Assembly: GCF_900963305.1 (NCBI RefSeq)
Contig: NC_042525.1
Span: forward strand, 8,055,421 to 8,119,420
Reading direction: 5' to 3'
Length of the DNA stretch: 64,000 nt
Source of the DNA: Echeneis naucrates
Taxonomy: Eukaryota; Chordata; Actinopteri; Carangiformes; Echeneidae
Shown here: one piece after another, positions 49,165-63,536 of the stretch
How positions within the stretch are numbered: position 1 is the stretch's first letter
How the letters are laid out: every line of letters starts with the position of its first letter
The notes under the pieces: generated by a model
Told to the model about the DNA's origin: nothing
What the model saw: only the letters and a program-made list of their open reading frames with translations
The model's database searches: none
Position numbers and translations under genes: made by a program

Positions 49165-49816
49165 ATTTTATTTATATTAGTTCAAAAAAGAAGATGAAAT
49201 GAAAACAAACTGATGCATTCACAATGAGTAAAAAATCTTCACATTTATGATTGACATCTTACGTAGAAAAACTGTATCTTGGCACTAGAAACAACTGCAA
49301 ATGGAGATACTCTTGTGAAACATTTAATAATCTAGATGCACGTAAATGCACCATTCATCTGGAGACTCATTACCTGTCTGACATGTACACTCACTCACTC
49401 ACACACCCGTTTTTACTTTTAAAAGAACAGCCTCTTCAAACAACACCAGAATCCACTGGTGGTAAAAGACACGTTTTCCACCACATCAGCAGTGGTGACT
49501 GCATCATTGACACTATAAAACACTGGATAGTATTTAATAGCAAAAACAGTTCTTCTGTAAGTGAATGTCTAAAGCGCAGTTAGTTAGTAAATACACTGCT
49601 CGGTCTGAGAGGAGAGGCGAGAACATCAGAGCCCCATTGTGATGTTTCCTCTCACAGCATGTTTAGCTGCCACCACACCAGGCATTCACATGGCTGTGTG
49701 GAAGAAGTAGTATCTCTGTAAAATGTGTCCGTCTGGTACAAAAATCTGTGGTATTTCTTACAACGCATCATGGAGTGGGTGAGGCCACTCCAATAACCCA
49801 TCAGCGACCTCTCCGC
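49165..49816 (-). other. npm3: npm3 3' UTR (probable)
   Basis: From the npm3 stop to a minus-strand AATAAA at 49167-49172. The 110-codon plus frame at 49251-49583 is not supported. Confidence 0.5.
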
Positions 49817-50117
49817 CTAATGCTTCTGCTTTTTCTTTGCTGGCTTAATGGGGGCGATCTCTTCCTCCTCCTCCTCGTCGTCCTCGTCATCCTCCTCATC
49901 ATCATCTTCATCGGACAAATCTGAATCTTCAACCTCTGAGGCTGCAAAAGAACAGAAGGCCATTTTGAATCATTGTCTTTATTTGAATCCTACCATTATT
50001 TAATGATGAGGTCAGAAAGGTTGTTTCATTTAATCTGCCCAGCCTCATGCACAGTTGATAGCATGAAGCTGTAAAAATGAAAAGAACAAGGTCCAAACAG
50101 CGCTTTTCCAGCCGGAT

Positions 50118-50165
<48 letters not shown>

Positions 50166-51473
50166 CGTCACAGCCTACTTATAAAAGTATACTTACTATG
50201 GCAAAGGTCTTAGATCTCATTTTGGAAAAAAAAAGAAAAAAAAAGGAAGAAAGTTGAAGGACAATTTACTGCTCCAGATACTTTTTCTTGCCATTGGATC
50301 AATTTCAAGGAAACTGTATAAAAGGAACGCCAGAAACACGTCATAACAATTGCTTATTTATTGCCTTAATTGGCAATGTGTGCTAAACACTGATCAAAAC
50401 TGTTATTCTCGTTATATTGATTGAAATAGGGAATTCAGTTAAAAATACTAATAATAAATCAGTAAATATTCACATTCTGGGCACTGCCACTTTGCTGCGA
50501 TTTGACTGTAAAGGTTTATTATGAAAACTGCTTTTGATTCATTTTTTTGTTGATTTTTGTCTTCTCAGCTTAAACATGAGCTTTTTTTTTTTTAATAGAA
50601 TTTATAGTTACTCCATTATCATTGTAAAGAATTTATTATCTGACATGCTCATTAATTTATTTTGATGTGAATGACATTTTATTATTAAACAGAATACTGA
50701 GAAGGTTAAAAAGGTTTTGTTACCAATGAGGTGCAGCCCGCTGACAGTCACTGGCCCTGAACCAGCCTTGAGCCGCATGGTCACCGGGGCTTTCAGCTCG
50801 AACTCTCCCAGACTCACCTAAGGAGAGAACAGCACACGTTCAAAGCTGCTGCACTTCAGCCTCTGTCGTGTGGTCGGGTTTGTACACAACAACACTGTAC
50901 CATGGGCAGGCAGCTGACGTGAAGGTTAGCGATGGGCACAGAAATGGTCTTTCCTTGGTGGTTCATGGCTGTTACCTCCACCACGTTGCTCTCCTCCTTG
51001 GCACCTTCCCCGAGACAAATCTGCAAGAATGGGGGGGTTACATTTAGATGAGCTTTATTCACATTGTCGCTCAGTCCTCAGTGAGCTGGTAATGTGATCA
51101 CACTGTGTCCATCCCTCCAATAGTACATACTGTTCTGAGTTCAAGGAAGTGCTCCAGGTCCTCCTCTTCATCTCCCTGGAAAGTGTAGAAAGGGACTTTG
51201 GAGGACAGTTCGCAGCCTGGAGGAAACAGCACGACCAGGATTAAATAACTCACCGTTTCTTTTCATTCATGTGAACTCAGCTCTCTGTCTAATGGCGGAG
51301 GAAATGCCTGGTGATTTGTTTTTGCAGGACTCGGGGCAGATTCACAGAAGTAACCCACGTGTGTGGCCGCAGAGAGAAACTGGATTTAAATTGTTCTTAC
51401 TGAACAGGAAGCTCTCCAACTTTGATTGTCCAGCGAGTCCGACATCCGCCGATTCATCTTCATGGAAAGACAT
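49817..51473 (-). CDS. npm3: Nucleoplasmin-3 (nucleoplasmin-family histone chaperone)
   Basis: Five exons on the minus strand: 51473-51401, 51216-51131, 51020-50901, 50817-50724 and 49941-49817. They join in phase to 165 residues (human NPM3 178). The nucleoplasmin core is clear: CELSSKVPFYTFQGDEEEDL, LGEGAKEESNVVEVTAMNH, VPIANLHVSCLPM, then FELKAPVTMRLKAGSGPVTV. The last exon is a long acidic tract (mostly D and E) followed by the basic tail KPAKKKQKH, a probable nuclear/nucleolar signal. NPM3 acts in histone storage and chromatin decondensation and partners with NPM1 in ribosome production. Its place just downstream of oga on the same strand equals the human NPM3-OGA pair, which supports NPM3 over NPM2. 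Confidence 0.93.
50120..50162. repeat. (TA)n microsatellite
   Basis: About 21 TA units in the last npm3 intron; the source of an IYIYIY frame. Confidence 0.95.
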
Positions 51474-51989
51474 GTTGTCCGAGCACCAAATAGTTTTTTC
51501 CCGGTTTTGCTGTTGACACGTTACAGCTAAATGTGGCTGTCACGTAAAATAACAAGCGCGTCGCAGATTATGAACACGCTGGACTCGTCATCACTGTGCG
51601 CCGGCGGCTCATGGTGCCTCCCCCTCCTCCTCCACAAGACATGAACCGACACATCAAAAAGGATTTTAAAAAAATGACAAAATGACAACAAAAAATTTAT
51701 ATTCTTCTCAATTTGTTTTTAATGAATGGGATATTATGATTATTATTGTTATTATTATTATTATACACTTGTATAAAAAACGAACTTTCACAATACATGA
51801 ATTCACGTAGACTATTCCACACTGTGAATAAATGACAATATGATTAATAAGAAATCAAGGGCTTGTTTCAGGACTAATTAAACAATAATTTGTGTAAAAG
51901 GTAATCCCATGCGTTGACTGATGACAACTGTACATATTTATATGTACAGACAAACTAGTAAAAAAAAGCAGAGTAAAAAAAACAACACA

Positions 51990-54461
51990 GCACTGAAGTT
52001 AACTTATTATGATTTATTAGTTTTTAATCTTATGTATTTTACATACAAATTTTACATTGGTAAACAGACACTTTTATGAGCCCCCCCCCCCCTTTAAACT
52101 TAGATAGTCAAAATGTACAATTGGAGCCCTTCCTCAGTCACAGCCACCCTATGACAAAGGAGAAAGTTTGATGGTTGGAAAACTGCAGAACTAACCATTT
52201 AAAATGAGTGAGAAAATCCTGCTGTTGTTAGAGGAGACCGGCAGCAGATCTGTTGATGAGTTTCACACTATGCTGAGAAACAGCCCAGTTAGGATGGCTA
52301 CACAGGGCAGGGCATTGTAACAAGGCCAGCTTTTTGTTTGTACTTGGAAGAGAAAAAAAATTGCTGGCGACAGTCTCAGTAAAGATATACAAAATAATAA
52401 CACTTTATGATCGACAGCATTAACAGACTGTCTATATACTACAGTATTATGCTCACAGAGGTGAATGGCATGCTTCCTCCTCTTTGTAGCATAAGATGAG
52501 GTTACTCTAATGACTGCCACAGCAAATCCAATACACCTCATGCACATTTTGAATGTACACAGTATCAAAACATCACATTGGCAGGCAGCTACTGAAGAGC
52601 AACTGATGATCCTCATGTAACCAACAGAACACTCCTGGCTATAGTCAAAGTGCTTCTTAAAAAAAAAATAAAATAAAAATCACTTATATAGATTTAAAAA
52701 AAAATAATAATAACAAAAGGGAAATGTGTCAGAACATCAAACATTCAACGGGCACATGGTAAAAGGCCTAGGAATTTCTGCTTCACACCCCCACAAATAC
52801 AGTCCAACAGTGTGGGAGCCAGTGCCACTTTGGTGACAGGACTGAACGGCCTCAATGATCTGTGGCGTGCTCGCCTTGGCTCAAGAGAGGCAACTCGTTT
52901 GACAGTGAGCAATGTTGCACAGAAAGCAGGGAGGTGAGGTGGATGACAAGTTTGAACTGTCAGGTCTTGAATTAGTGGTTATGAAAACCTGAGCAGCTTT
53001 ATAACAGTGGGGGTTTAATGCTTATGAGTTAAGGATTCTAGATCATTCCACCTCATGTAATTTCAATGCTTATTGTTGAAAAATTGCTTTCTACAGCAGA
53101 TCAGAACATGAGGGTCTTGGTCCCACTGGGTACGGCTAACAGGAAATGCTAATTTAGGTTTTAACTCTCATAAAAAGCCTGTGTATACAAGTAAAGTTGA
53201 CAATTTCACTTAGTAACATGTAGTCATCTAAGCTTTTTTGACTGTGATATCCCTGCCAGTTAGCTTAGGTTTACTGATGGATGTCTGTGTTGGAGTTTGG
53301 GATCTGGCAGGACAAAACTAAGACGTGACTGCCAACATCAGGCTACATCTGTGGAATTCAAGCAACGATAAGGCCAAGTCCAAAATCCCCCATCTCTCAT
53401 TTTATCTGACTTACGTTGGACAGTCCTTAAACAGACGACACTGGGGATCAGCAATATTAACCTAAAACCCAAAGGCAATGAACTGAAAGGCAATAGCTCA
53501 AAGGGGAAATAAGAAAAAGAACTGCTGAATCATGACAAAAAAAAAAAAAAAAAAAAAGGGGCCAAAAGCAAAGCACTGAACAGAAACTGGCTGGGCAGCA
53601 CATTTGTAAACTTGCGGAAGCTTTTCCATTGTTTTGTGAATATTGGATACCACTTGAACTGAAACTCAGATGGCCTCCCAACAGTCTCAACATGTACTTG
53701 GCTGGTCTGTGATCTTCTACCGAGGGTTTCACAAACCCTGAGAGCTAAACTTCTCCACCTTGTGTGTGCAGACTCAGCTTTTCACAGTCAGAAATATGCC
53801 ACTTAAAAGGCTTAGTCCTCCAAGTCTATTGTGGAGAAACTGGACACACAATGATGAAAGGCAAACTCTCATGTCGCACCTCACATCCTTTAAGGTGTCC
53901 TACTTATGTTGACAGCTGTGCTATTCTCTACGTCAATGCTGGGAGAGCAGGACGTGAGTGTAGTGAGACACTACTTTGGATACAGGGTGCCCTCATTTTA
54001 CTGCTTTGCCTCCATTTCAGATACAGACACTATGCGTTAGGGCATGTGGGCAATATCCATGTAATGGGTCCTGGATTAAATCAGTAAAAGGCTTATGGAG
54101 ATATCACTTCCTGCCTTCTGGAAGTATGAGTAGTGGGACCCCAGAAACCAGTGCTGGGATGCCACTCTTCCAGTTTTGCTCAAATCAATTGACTACACAT
54201 CACTCCTTGGCCTTTGGCTTTAGATCTGCTGAATCCAACAGAGCCATAGCATCTAAGGGCTGTACAGGGAATATGTGTGTGCGACAGCTGTGCTTCTGTA
54301 CACAAATCCTAAAAAGAGGTCTCCCGGGGCTAGCCCAGATGGTAATGTAGTACAAAAATCACCATGGAAGTTTTTTTTTTCCTCATGAAGGTAGCAAACA
54401 TGTTTAAGCCACATTGACTTCTTGTGTTGCTCTCTGTCTCTTATAATAGCAGGACATTTCT
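51990..54461 (-). other. oga: oga 3' UTR (probable)
   Basis: About 2.4 kb with no gene between the oga stop codon and a minus-strand AATAAA at 52013-52018. It contains a C-run (52081-52092) and an A-run near 53538. Mammalian OGA also has a long 3' UTR. Its end lies about 0.5 kb before the npm3 start, so the two genes are tightly tandem. Confidence 0.55.
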
Positions 54462-57400
54462 TCATAGGCTGCGTCCCATAATGATGATGTCTTTGGGAAA
54501 GCCCTCCATTTTGGCCACTTCAAAGCAGCCCAGCTTACTATAGAAGTCCAACATTCTTTTATCAGACTGACGAACCTTACAAAATGCACCATGGGACCCT
54601 GGAAGCAAAAGATAACTCAATCAGTAAAGAATGGCAACTTAAAAATACAACCTGCTTGGCCAAATAAGGTTTTCAGCTGATTAAAATCTTCTACTGTGTT
54701 CCTGACCAGTAATAAACCTGTTCAAAACTCAGGAATGGTTCATGCTCTGTCAGTTGGTAATTTGTTTTGATTGCTGGCTAAATAGACATTAAAATATGCA
54801 AATATACAGTTAGAACATCTACAGATCAGGTCAGAATCTCAAAGGGGAATTCATCTTAGAATTGATACATCCATAATCTCTTATGTCTTATGAAGACTGA
54901 GCTCGGAGATGTACATACATTGAGATAAGATACGCGAGCCTGCTTGTTTTCATGGTTGAAACACAGTAAAAGTGACAATTGTTGAAATGCACGCACAAAT
55001 TTACACTTTTTACTTTTGCTCAAATTGAATAAAACACCCTCTTACTAACACGATAATAAATAGGACTTTTCTGTAGCAGTGTCAGTGAGTGATGTTGTCA
55101 TAACTGAGAATAGCTGCCACCTACCATTGGCCTTTAAAGATGACAGAAGACATCCCATCATGCTCTTGGCCACACTTGGGTCGGTGACCTTGGCATGAAT
55201 GTCAACCTTGATGAGAGAAGGGAAGTTGGAGAGGAAAGAGTCTGGTAGACCCTCCTCCTCTTCATGGAAGCTCAGCATCATCTTCTACGGGGTTGACACA
55301 CAGAAATAAAGTAAAACCCAACAAAGGGGGAGACATTGATGATGGTCAGAGATATGGACTAAGATCCTACCTCAGCCTCTGTGAGATCCTTCTGGCAGTC
55401 AGGTTTGTGGTATTTCTCTTGCATGAAGGGTATCCAGCTCAACTTGCATTTCTTGATGAAAGGTTTGACGTCTACTGTTCCTAAAGCATAACCACAGATC
55501 CCTTCATCATCTTCCAGCACAAACCCGTAGTCTGAACTCAGTGTCAGGAGACCTCCAACTAACCTGTGAGCCAACAGCAAGGAATTGATCAGCTCTGTTG
55601 ATTTGCACAGCAGGGAAACACATTGTAAACGCATACATGTCCACCTTTTACCTGTCTCCTATGAGGTCAGGGTCATCGTCAGTGAAAGGAGCATCCTCCA
55701 TTCCTTCACAGTACATTTCTTTGCAGATTTTATAAACTGCAGGCTGCAAAAAGGACAGACGCACTGGTTATTTTAATGGCAACTTTACACGGGGTATAAA
55801 AAAGTAACCAAGAAAAGGCCAGAGAGAAATGTCACCAAGAAATTTTAGAACTACACAACCCAAGGCTGCCTAAAAATGAGTACACCCACGCAAGCATCTT
55901 ACCTCATCTTTGGGAAAGTATGGCCTTATTGAATAGATTTTGGAGGTTGGCATTGAAGGTGGAGGTTGGTAGAAAAGATCGTTTGCCCCATCTATTGGCA
56001 ACAATCTCTGTGGGCATCAAAAGAAACAGGTTCAGTTTCACTGAGACCAGGTGGTGTTCTGCTCTGGCTGACTTCCTCACTGTGCATTGCTACAGTTGTG
56101 CCACTGTCAAACCAAAAGGAACTTTATAATGAAGCCAAGCGCTCTGGAGTGACAAATAAATGTATATAAATAAATAAACTACTGTTCCTTGTTGATCTGA
56201 CAATGGGCAACAAGAGTAAACGTCGCACCTTTTTCATTTTTTGTTAAAGGAACATAGCTGAACAAGCACGTACATATTTGCTTCTCAAATATAATAAAAC
56301 AAGGGTGGTATTTTGGTCTGACTAAGGTTTTACTGGCTGAAGGAGATGCTCCTTTCCCTTTTGTGAGGCATCGCAATATTTCGCTGCGCAGGACCCTCCT
56401 GTTGAGAAAAATAATGATGCTGGCGCAAGAAGACAGAGAGAACTCCAGGAAAAAAAACCAAAGAGTCAAATTAAATGTGATCTAACTGAGTTATTGAATA
56501 GCACTTCAGTTGCCATCGGCAATCTTGTTACTCTCCAAGGATGGAGAGGCTACTTTGAAGCTAGACAATTGTGTTTAATCATGGAGTTTTCCCATTGCAA
56601 ACATGCTTGCGTATTCGCTGGCGCTGCGATGCTTTGTGCGTGCGCTTGCCAAGGGTTGGCTTGGTAATTTGTGCACTGTGCTTTCCTGCAAAGAAATGAG
56701 ATGTCATGAAAATAAAACCTAGCCATGCTCGCTTGCGCTGCGTGCGCCAGGGAAAAGCAGCATCTCCTTGGGCAGTTGCTGAAAGAAACTGAAATTAAAT
56801 CATTGAGAAAATGTTATGCCAAACACTGGCTGTAACCTGTTCTGTCAGGATGGGTTTCAGGTCACTCATTCCCCTCACACTGTCTAACAATATCCCAAAG
56901 TATAGCAAGGCCATAACCCTCTTTGGCAAAACGTGAAGGGGATGAAACCCAGTTGTTATGAAGCCTGACCCATTGCAATCAGCTCACCTTTGACAGACCA
57001 AAGCCCTTCATACCTACGCACACATTACCATTGTCTTCTTTGCTTACAACACGCTTTTTTCCATTTGATTGCTGTAAATTCAGTGCATTAGATACCTGGA
57101 ACTCTCCTGCTAGACCTCCCCTAAAGGCCCAGGGCTCTTGGTCTCCTCTAAGGAACTGTGCTGAGGACTGACTACGACACCCTGTTAGGAGCAGAGCCAA
57201 GCGGACATTGTTACCACAGGATGGGGCTCTCTGACACAGATGAAGGAAGTGGGGAGATGGGGAGGAAGGGGTCATACGTATCTAATAGCATAATCCAAAT
57301 AAATTATTTTTTTTGTTTTGATCATTAAAACATAAAAAGGCCCTAATTTGGAATTGATAAAATATATTCAGAGGAAAGATTTTCTGCTAAAATGGGGCTC

Positions 57401-60400
57401 AAGCAACTAAAGCTTACGTGTTTGCAAGATGGATGGAATCAGAGCAATGAAATTATTCAAAAACACAATTATGCTAGGACAATGCCACACTGCTCCATCT
57501 AACATGGTATACAGGTATTTAGAAACATTATGTTTCGTTATTTCATTAGTGGAACACACACTTTTCAAAAAGAACTAAATCAAGTGTAGTTCAGCCCCAT
57601 GGTGAATCAGTGAGGGTTATACTCATTTCACTTGATAATATTCTAGTGACCTTCAGAACAAAACCTGTACCGCCTGTGGACTCCAAAAGTAAGCTTCAGC
57701 TGCCGTCACCCCACTGATCTTAGCACCCTGTGTGAAGTCACATTCTCATCTTATCTGCCTTGTCACATGACTGCATGAGCATGAGTCATCAAACCAGGGA
57801 GACAGAATAAGTGAGAGGTAGCAGGAGCATTCCCTGTGTTAAAGGGCCGCTCAGCTCTCTGTACAAAGCTGCAGTGAGACAAACCGCAGATGAAGTAGGC
57901 AGCAGGGGCAAAGCCCATAAAGAGAGGTATACATCTAAAGCACTCAGGGCTTTCATTAGTTTTTAAGCCTTGAAGTCTAACCCTGGTTGACAAGGAGCTC
58001 TGTCATGTGACCAGACAAATGCAGCGCGCGGGCAGGACACCTTACACTATCTTACATATGAACCTTGCCCTGATGCCTAAAACAATTCCTCTGACGAGCT
58101 GACACACAGCACGCAGATGCACCCACGGGAAGGAACTCTGAACTTGCTTACCCAAAAATTTGCTAACACAAACTGGCACAGAAGAATTTATTTCCACAGG
58201 AATGATGTATGCAGACTGCATCGTTTTAATACAATCTCACTTCTGCAGAAATCGAGTCTTGCTCTTACATTGTCCACACGCAAGTATGTGCGTGTGTGAA
58301 CACAATGATTGCAACTAGAGTCAGAAATATATCCCTGAGTAGGATGAGAATCTTGTGCCAAGGTTAAATATCAAAGCCAAGTATAAATTCCCTTGAGTAG
58401 GTGCATCAGGCTGGTCTGAGCCTTTTCTATAGGCCTACTGACAGAAACAAAAAACATGTTAGAGAGAAGCTGCCAAAGAGAAATTTGCAAGTTAACACCT
58501 AGGATTCAAAGCTAAATCGCTGCCCAAAATGTGACTTCATCTGAAAGGCTGCTTCTTTTCCTCCAAATCAATCTTATATTTTTAGATCTAGTGTAAGGAA
58601 AAAAAAAGAAAAAAAGAAAAAAAAGAAATCTACATAAATGCATGTCAGACATAACCAAAAGAAAAGAGACAACGTCTGCACTGTGCATACATCGGCCACT
58701 GTCGATCCAATAGCAGTAGAAACTTGTACTGTGGATTCTTCCATCTGTACATAATGAAGGGAGAAAACAGTAGAAAATGGTTATTAGTAAGTGCTCTAAA
58801 TACAATAACCAGAGAGGTCGTGACTAAATGCCGGCTGCACAGCTTCTATTAAAGGGAAAACATGTGGACTGATGTCAAAACCTGCTAAGAGCAACAACAG
58901 AAGTCAAACAGTTAGGCACTTAACAACACTGCAGTTCAGAAGAATATTCAAAGATAAACTATTTATCTATACACTCCACACTGTTTCTTAAGTGGTGATA
59001 GTTATTTACTGATGCGTTAAACCAGTAATGAGGAGTTTTGATGTGGCTTTGCCAGTGCGGGCATGCTGCCTGCTGTGTACTGTGGGCTAGAGTCCTCAGC
59101 TTTACCATATAGCCGGACAGGACAGAAACCTGTGAATGAAACTGGGTTACAGGGAGTAACCTACAGGCCATGCTGGTGCTTCAGACTATTCAAAACAACA
59201 CTCCAAAAAATTATGGAAATGTTATCAGAAGACTGGTTGCGTCACATTGCAGCCTCCATGTAGCAACTACTCAGTGAGGCAACACGAAAGTCCCTGAAAT
59301 ATATCTGTATCGTTCTTGTCCAAAACCAGCTGATTGATTTTATGCACCAGAATGGCCTTCCACAGTCAGTCAGTCAACTTGCTCTCCAAGCTCGCGTGCG
59401 CGCTAGGGCATGGAGGAGGGGGAGGAGGGTTGGGGGGTGGGGACGGCCCCCTGGTGCACATCCCCACAGACAGAGAGATGGAAGCAAGTGTGTCTGTGTG
59501 GGAATGCAGCAGTGATGTTACTGGATACACAGCAAGCAGCAGTAACCCTGCTGGGACGTTTGCCACAGAGACCCAGTTTAAATATCACCAAGATGGAGCA
59601 GATAGTTATGGAATAAATAAGGACAATGCTAGCAGTGCAAGCGGCATTCAGTCAGATTTAAAAAAAAAAGAAAAAAAGAAAGAACAATCAACGTGTGAAA
59701 CATGAGAAAATCTCTGAATTGTAACTATTACGGGCTGATGCATCTGACCTTGTCTGTGTGAAAGTATTAGCCACTACTTAGATTCTCACCCTGTATACAG
59801 GTGATGGCCAAGCTCTAAGAGTCATATTTTGCCAAAGCCTTCTTCAGTAATACGACCATCTGTTAAGCAGACTGTGCAAGATATGTGTCTTATAAATTGG
59901 CTGCCTAAAACTAGATAGCACTAGACTGCAACATAATCCATGCAGCTGAACAAGTAAGTTCTTTATCTTTATATAATCAGATTTTTTTTTCCCCAAAACA
60001 TTAAATGTGTCTCTAAAAACAATCAGTATTACTAAACTTGATTACACTACTGCTATGCTGCTGCGCTCTAAGACGAAGCACCTCATGGTTCTCCTCATAC
60101 ATACCTAGCCACTGGACAAAAGATTTGACCATAGAAATGATGCTCTTGATGTCCCAGATGTATGGGTAGAGGTCATACAGGATGGTGCGATTGGCTGAAT
60201 TGGACAGCCGCGTGAACATCTGGATGACAGAGCAGCACATCTCCTCAAACTTCTCTGCCCTTGATTGCCATTCTGCGACCTGCAAATTGTGATATAAGAA
60301 CAAATCATTTGAACCTTTTTGCAAAGCAGACATCTTAACTCATCATAGGAAGAAATGAAGAGAGGATAGTAATAAAATAATTCTGTTTCATTAAGTTTTC

Positions 60401-63400
60401 AATTACAGTTTTGTCATGATATTATTGATCTTTGCATTAAGAATAAATATTGATGGTTCACTTAAGGATGCACAGAGTATTTTTGTGGTGCATGCACAGT
60501 CCATCTCCTGTCATAACTACACCCCCCGATGGGCAGTATGGGTAGCACACGGCCACCATTTTGTATTTTTAGCAACCTACACAATCAGAAGTACGTATGT
60601 AAAGGAACTAGTTTTCTGAGGTTGACCTCATTCTTGGTGCACATGTTTACTTTAGTGTATGAATGCACCTTTTCCGTTTCCTTCCTCTTGCAGTTGACAC
60701 TGACGACGCTGCTGTTGGCCCGGAGCCAGTTGAACTCCTTCAACATCTGCATGGCCTTGGGTCCATGTTCATATGGGAGGTAGAAGAGCTCTGCCAGTAA
60801 GCTGAGATCCTCCAGTGTGAGGGGCTCTGCTGTGAACAGGGGCTTCTCATTGGGCCCAGGCACAAACACATCCTGAGAACATGAACCAGTATTATTGTAA
60901 AAGGTAATGTCTGCAGGGATCTCAAGTTGTTCATATCTTTAATTTTAGACACGAGACAAAAAAAAAAAAACAAACAAACAAACAGCAAAACAACTCACAA
61001 ATGTTTGCGGCACCTGTTTGAGCTGATCATCTGTCTGCATAGGGGCAATATCACTTCCAGAGTCCTCCTGGAGAGACTCCTCGGGTGACTTTGAGTCTGT
61101 CAGACTCTCTTTGTCTGTATCCATGGGTTTCAGGTCCTCAGCCATCTTGTCAGCTAAGATGGGACCAACATGTTTCTCTTCAGGGTCAGCCTCAGGTTCA
61201 GCCTCTGGCTCGTCCTGCTTCTCAACCACCATCTCCATGGGCTCCTCATCTGAATCCTTTTTCTCCACCTCCACCTGCACAAATAAAGAAAAGAATGAAG
61301 AAACACCACGAGTCATGTTTTCAGTTGTTTATTTAATAAAACCACTATTAAGTAACTTTAATGGCATAATCATATTCACATAAAGCTGGATGCCTTTTTG
61401 TGAAGCATGCAGATCGCATTCAAATCAATACAATTTTTGTTTGAACAGCAATAAACCTCACCTCCTCTACCTCCTGAGGTCTTTTTGCCATGGGGTGTGA
61501 CAGTGGATCCAGACAGAGAGGGGGCATTGCTGGAGACATGATGGGCTGCTGGAACACAGTCGTGACTGTTGTGGAGGAGCAGAGAGAGGGGGCAGCCATG
61601 GATGACACATCTATGGCTGTGCCTTTGGCACCACTCTGAGGCACCTGTCGGCCTAACAGACGGAACAATTTCACTGTATTGCAATATAAAAGTAGAATAT
61701 GACGCTATTGATGTCAACATTATGACCCTACGTTAAGTTGTTGCTGCTGCTCAGTCTCAATAAAAAAATTAAACCTTTGGCATAGTGATGTGATAAAATA
61801 ATGGGACTGCTCGTACTGTTGTATTGATGAGGCACACCAAATTCTCCCAGCCATTCTGTTAGAGCCATTTTCAAAGCAAGCTGTGGGCTGTACAGCATGT
61901 CAGTCTCCAGCTCTTCATCACTGCCCTCATTCTCTAACTTGATCTGGATGGACACTGTGCTGTCCTCACCGTCAGCTGGTAAGAATCACACACACACAAA
62001 ACAAATGATAGCATTGATAAATGACTTGAATTCTAATACCATATGACAGAATACTGGCCCACACTGTACCCATACCAGAGTATTACTTACTCATAACCAC
62101 ATCCTTGCGCACTCCATTCATATTAGACTTGTACCAGGTTGCCAGAGTGTGGATTGCTACAAAGTTTGACTCAAACTCGCAGTTTGGGTTGGTGAGGACA
62201 CCTTTCAGTCTGGGGATGAGCTCTGTGGAGCGGCCTTTGTATGGTCCCAAGAAAAGCCTTTTCTGGTCATAATCGTTGGCGTGAATGTTGTCCCAGATCA
62301 CTGGGGCTCTTTTAAGGATTTTTGACACCTCTTCAATTGACTCCACTGTTATGTCTTTAGAAACAACCTTGGGGCCTGCAGAAAACACATTGCAAACATA
62401 AACGTATTGTCTACGTCTCTGATCTGTATGACTGAACAACAGCAATGAATCAGTCAGTGTAGTCACCTGTCCACAGCACATCAATGCCAGGTAGGAGCTT
62501 CTCTCCTACTGTGTGGAGGTAGGGGGACTGAGAGACACTTGGGTAGCAGAAAGTTCCACAGTATTCTACATAGCAAAGCATAAAAACAAATGCACGAATC
62601 AAATATTTGTGTAAAATGTGCAAAGGATTAAAACAAAAGAGAGGTAGGTACCTGTGGGACAGAACAGGAAGATTTCGGGCTCTCCCAGATACTGGTAAAT
62701 TTCGTTGGTAATAGAAACCTGAGCGTGTGCAAATGAGCTGAACACCTCTTTGTCAGCAGGGCACATATTGTGATCAATATCATCAAAAAGTAAGGCAAAT
62801 GACTTGCAGCCGAAGTGAGAAACCTGAGGTGGGAGAGATAAGGGTGCTTGAAATATACATTGTTATTTATGTACATATATAAATAAAATCTGGAGCATCA
62901 CTCATACTCCTGTCATACAGAACCTTGCAATACCTGATCAAGTTTCCTCTTGAGTGCAGAAACCTCTTTCTGATTGGAGAAGGTGATGTCTAGTCCAGGG
63001 GAAATGGCATAGATGAACTCTATCCCATGCTCCTTAGCAGCACTAATTAATGTCATCAGTTGCTCTAGGAGACAGTTGGGGGGGCAATCATCACTAATTG
63101 CACACATTATCCTTTTATGTTTATGTTTATACATGTTTATTCCTTTATATAGGAAAAAAGCTTTTCACATTTCACACTGTTTTCAATATGCAGTTTCTCA
63201 CAACAGTTAGATCATCAGGCATTGTTAATTTTCCTTGCCCAAAGTCACCAAGACAGCGGTTCAAAAACCTGTTCAAAATAGTCACCTGCTTCCTCCACAG
63301 AGTACAGCTCTCTCCAGAACATTCTGTGTTTGTAGTCGTCTTTGGGTGCATAGAGGTATGTATTCAGTCCCCATTTCTGCTGCCTGTGGAGTGCAATGCG

Positions 63401-63536
63401 GCCCAAACTCAGTATAACATAACTTGTAAGTCTTATCGACAATGCTGTAGAAAGTTGTGCTGTGAATGACACAGGTCTTCATACCTCCTGAACAACTCTT
63501 TCCTCTGCTCCATTGTCCATGGTCGCCCATAAAAGC
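54462..63536 (-). CDS. oga: Protein O-GlcNAcase (OGA/MGEA5), lacking only its first coding exon
   Basis: Seventeen coding exons on the minus strand: 63536-63485, 63383-63286, 63064-62934, 62823-62652, 62565-62467, 62375-62091, 61975-61817, 61652-61462, 61274-60999, 60872-60669, 60279-60105, 57181-57096, 56007-55903, 55743-55652, 55563-55371, 55284-55125 and 54598-54462. All phases agree, giving about 870 residues (human 916 in total). The enzyme removes O-GlcNAc from Ser/Thr of nuclear and cytosolic proteins. The GH84 domain begins [15 protein letters not shown] and holds the catalytic pair in [12 protein letters not shown] disordered acidic linker ([17 protein letters not shown]) follows, then the stalk helices ([19 protein letters not shown]). 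The C-terminal acetyltransferase-like domain has [19 protein letters not shown] and ends [12 protein letters not shown]. The first coding exon, which precedes the GFYGRPW junction, was not found to 64000. Confidence 0.96.
57182..60104 (-). other. oga intron between stalk and acetyltransferase-like domain
   Basis: A 2.9-kb intron, the largest in oga. Reading through its donor extends the frame to a stop at 60013-60015. It also has a G-rich patch at 59405-59450. No nested gene is seen. Confidence 0.65.

Noticed and set aside
61452-61470. Alternative donor for the oga exon ending near 61462 (GAG|GTAGAG, nine bases earlier in the transcript)
   Set aside because: Also in phase, but GTGAGG is closer to the donor consensus; use of both cannot be excluded.
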